A stretch of DNA of 30,872 nt, taken from the NCBI GenBank assembly GCA_964058805.1, contig CAXKVV010000503.1, positions 1-30,872 of the forward strand, read 5' to 3'. This stretch comes from Schoenoplectus triqueter. Its lineage: Eukaryota; Streptophyta; Magnoliopsida; Poales; Cyperaceae. The notes under the pieces were generated by a model. The model ran no database searches, was not told the DNA's origin, and saw only the letters and a program-made list of their open reading frames with translations. Positions 28,202-30,872 of the stretch are shown here, in pieces; the first letter of the stretch is position 1; every line of letters starts with the position of its first letter. The translations under genes were made by a program, and so were the position numbers.

Positions 28202-29875
28202 TATATATTTAGACTTATTCATACTAGTGGAAATTAAGACTAAACTAAAATTAAATTTTGAATGACATATTAATATAAAATTTTAGTCAGTAAATATAAA
28301 GAGATGTTTATAGTATATATTGAAATATGTATGTAGTATATATTTAGATTTATTTATAGTAGTGAAAATAGAACTAAACTAAAGATTATATTTTCAATGA
28401 TACATTAAGATGTGTTACAATAGATACTAAGACTTATTTGTATTAAATATTAAGACTTATTTTTTTCATAATTATTTAAACAAATTATTTTGTGTTACAT
28501 AATTATTATATATTATTGATAATATTATGATTTAATGATATGAGATATAAAGATATTTTTTTACTATTTATTGAGATTATTTTTTTAACAATAAACAATG
28601 AAGTTTAGAAAAATGCTAAATATAAATTTATCAATTATAAAGTCTTAAAATATTAAGAATACATGTATTCCAAAAATATTGTGAATTTTATGTTATTTAT
28701 GACTTATATTAATCAGTATTAAGTCTTTGATTGTTAGGTCTTAAGACGAAAAAAATAGATGTAAATATTTGACCCTAGAAGTGTCTAGTAAATATTTTTA
28801 AATTATATATTATTTAAAATTTAAAATAATACTTATATTAATATATATATTAAGACATTTGATGAGCTATCTTAAGACTTCTAATGCTAAATGTTAAGAC
28901 ATAAGATGATTATCGATTTCTTTATCTCTAATATGAGTTATAAATAATATATGATAAAGTTTAATAATTATATGATTTATATTAAAAAGACTTTATTTGT
29001 GATATCATAAGATATAAAGAATATAAATTATATAAAAATATGATTTTAGGTAAATCTTATTTAAACTTCATTTCTTAGTTGTTAAGACTTTAAATATTAG
29101 ATATAAAAATTTAGTTTAAATAATATTTAATAAATATTCGAGATTTTTATAATGACTTATAACATTATATATTAAGATATCATATGATAGTTCTTAAGAC
29201 ATTAAAAAAATATGTATTGATATTTCGAATATCGTCTGTAGGACGGTCAAGAGAGTTTCAGAAGAGCCGATATTGTTTAACGGACAGTTTGTCTTCGTCA
29301 GGTGATTGTGTCTGCCTTTGTGCAAAAGCAAACATTGGATCATTATTGTTGTCGACTTATCTAAGATAAAAATCCAATTATACAGCTCTTTTGGATATTT
29401 AAATAAGAGAATAAACATTCATTGTCGACTTATGTCTTAATACATTATAGTTTAGGTATGTAGACTTGTCCGTATCCTGATAGCCGCCCAAATATAAATT
29501 TCAAATTCAAAATTATGACTTATAATATTGATTTTTAGGATATCATTTTTTTATGTGTTAAGACTTGGGACATTCATTTTAGCATATTAAAGTTTAGGTA
29601 TATAGACTTATTCATATCATGATGGTCGCCCAAATATAAATTTCAAGTTTAAAATATGATTTGTAATATTAGATATTAAGACGTCGTATTTCTCGTATTA
29701 AGATTAAGGACATTCAGTTTTAAGACATTGAGATTCGTGTATAAATACTTGCTCATATCCTGTTTGTCATTTAAATATAAATTTTAATTTCAAAATATGA
29801 TTTGATATATAAGATATTATAATTTTATTTCTTCAGTATTAAGACCTAAGACTTTCGATGTTTGTCCGTAGGGCG
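28202..29875. repeat. Degenerate tandem array with monomer of about 135-142 bp
   Basis: Monomers are clearest at both ends. TATATATTTAGACTTATTCA at 28202 recurs as TATATATTTAGATTTATTTA at 28337 (135 bp apart). TTTAGGTATGTAGACTTGTC at 29451 recurs as TTTAGGTATATAGACTTATT at 29593 (142 bp), and a third, more diverged unit starts near 29731. Each right-hand monomer contains a block ending CAAATATAAATTT (or TTAAATATAAATTT), then ATGA(C/T)TT and a TTAAGAC motif. TTAAGACTT-type words are scattered through the middle, which is too diverged to divide reliably. About 29225-29400 interrupts the array with less AT-rich DNA. Confidence 0.7.
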
Positions 29876-30092
29876 TGATGCGTTGCATTCATATGCACTT
29901 ATTTGCCCCGACATGTACTCATATTCATCCTAAAATCATCATTTCAGTTGCATTTAGGCTTTTTCTCTGCCTTGTTCTTGTTTACTGCTCTACTTTGGTC
30001 TTATTTCAGGTATATGGAGCATATGGAGCAGTTGGGACCATCACGAGCACATCAGGAGCTCCGTTTTGAGACGTTTACCTCTCTGCACCTTC

Positions 30093-30128
30093 CTTGCGGG
30101 CCGTAAGACTTTGCTTGCGACCCGTAAG
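30093..30128. repeat. First pair of 15-bp near-palindromes CTTGCGGGCCGTAAG
   Basis: CTTGCGGGCCGTAAG (30093-30107) and CTTGCGACCCGTAAG (30114-30128), start to start 21 bp. The pair lies about 45 bp before the TATA-like sequence at 30171. Confidence 0.9.
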
Positions 30129-30836
30129 GCCAGATATGGAAACTCCAGACTTTCCTCTCGCGTTTTGAGCTATTTATAGCGATTTTTTTGGAGGTTCTAG
30201 AGTTCAGCCGTCTAGCCCTGACACAGAAAAAGTGGACCTGACCCTTTGCTTGGTGTCTCCCTTCACGAATTTCGAGAGATATCACGACGAGAAGACCACC
30301 TGCGAGGGCAAATTGCTGATTTTGGGTTTTTCTGGTTCTTTTGGCTATGAACTCATTCTTTTACCCTATTTTCTTGTTGTTTGCTACTATGTGTGAGTAG
30401 TAAACTGTATCTTAGGGTTAGGGAACAGATTGTTTGTCATGGATGATTGATTATAATTGATATTTGGTCGTAATTTTTATATTGGATTGATTTTATTCTC
30501 ATCTTTTCCTATTGAAACTTATTTATTACTTGGTAAGCCCGTGGATAAGGCCAAATACAGTGTGGCATGAGTTATCAAATGATTTGCAACTGATTAGGAA
30601 CTGTCTTGGTTGATTTGGAATTCGAAAATATCCGAAAGGGACATTTCGTGTTTGATCAAGAGGTTAAACAAACTAATAGAACGAATCCAATTAAAATTAG
30701 GTATAAGAGATTATCCTAAGGGTTTACAACTGTTAGCAAGTGTGTAATTACCAACAAACGAGAGTTGAGGTTATTAGAATAACGAGCTGATAGTTAAGAA
30801 CCAATTACGACTGAAAACCATTCTCTGCGACTGTTG

Positions 30837-30872
30837 CTTGCGGGCCGCAAGTGAGAGCTTGCGGGCCACAAG
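30837..30872. repeat. Second pair of 15-bp near-palindromes CTTGCGGGCCGCAAG
   Basis: CTTGCGGGCCGCAAG (30837-30851) and CTTGCGGGCCACAAG (30858-30872), again 21 bp start to start, and preceded by CTCTGC like the first pair. The offset between the pairs is 744 bp. The window ends exactly at the last base. Confidence 0.9.

Larger units (their letters stand above)
29876..30872 (+). mobile_element. LTR-like region, possibly of a Ty3/gypsy Tat/Athila-type element (partial)
   Basis: Composition becomes balanced after the AT-rich array. TATTTATAG at 30171-30179 could be a TATA box. Downstream are GGGTTTTTCTGG, TGAGTAGTAAACT and TTAGGGTTAGGG (30397-30421), a combination reminiscent of the R/U5 part of Tat/Athila LTRs. 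No primer site, paired LTR or pol domain is visible before the window ends, so both the class and the ends are uncertain. Confidence 0.35.

Noticed and set aside
30397..30421. TTAGGGTTAGGG resembling telomere repeat
   Set aside because: Only two units, and the plant telomere unit is TTTAGGG. It fits better as part of an LTR-like region.

Overview
This window is nuclear DNA from a flowering plant, most likely a eudicot. The evidence is intron-rich genes with GT-AG introns, AT-rich intergenic DNA, a tandem pair of DUF295-type F-box genes, Ty1/copia and other LTR elements, hAT-type miniature elements, and TGGGCY and AAACCCTA promoter motifs. The species cannot be resolved from the sequence alone.

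Layout, left to right. (1) 1-10.5 kb holds two tandem paralogues of an F-box/DUF295 gene. The first (340-1487) has lost the F-box by internal deletion and appears frameshifted at its C-terminus. The second (exon 1 at 4147-4266, exon 2 at 9530-10522) keeps a recognisable F-box, but its only intron carries a complete 4.9-kb Ty1/copia retrotransposon in antisense orientation (4386-9316). The LTRs of that element are about 99% identical, and its gag-pol is broken by one frameshift in reverse transcriptase. Between the paralogues lie a broken copy of the last exon of the mL46 gene (1864-2190) and a hAT-like MITE (2992-3362). (2) 10.5-12.9 kb is repeat-rich intergenic DNA, including a 387-bp foldback element tipped on both sides by microsatellites. 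(3) 13.05-15.9 kb is an intact four-exon SFT2-family vesicle transport gene, with a second member of the hAT-like MITE family in intron 1. (4) 16-17.9 kb holds the 5' end of a truncated second copia element on the minus strand: start of gag, primer-binding site and LTR. The U3 of this LTR carries palindromes spaced 19-20 bp apart. (5) 19.5-21.7 kb is the mitochondrial ribosomal protein mL46 gene on the minus strand, six exons, with a one-base phase conflict between exons 2 and 3. (6) 22.5-26.1 kb is the protein phosphatase 4 regulatory subunit 2 (PP4R2) gene on the plus strand, divergent from mL46 across a compact promoter interval. (7) 26.1-30.9 kb is gene-poor: a degenerate repeat, a roughly 140-bp tandem array (28.2-29.9 kb), then an LTR-like stretch that carries paired copies of a 15-bp near-palindrome and runs off the window.

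The three conserved housekeeping genes act in unrelated processes: Golgi/endosome membrane traffic, mitochondrial translation, and nuclear phosphatase signalling. Only mL46 and PP4R2 look connected, by a shared head-to-head promoter region. The rest of the window is largely a record of transposon activity and local duplication. I saw no gene cluster or wholly new enzymatic system. The most unusual signals are the helically phased palindrome array at 17.37-17.69 kb and the paired near-palindromes at 30.09 and 30.84 kb. All exon boundaries were read by eye from splice consensus and family similarity, not from transcript data.
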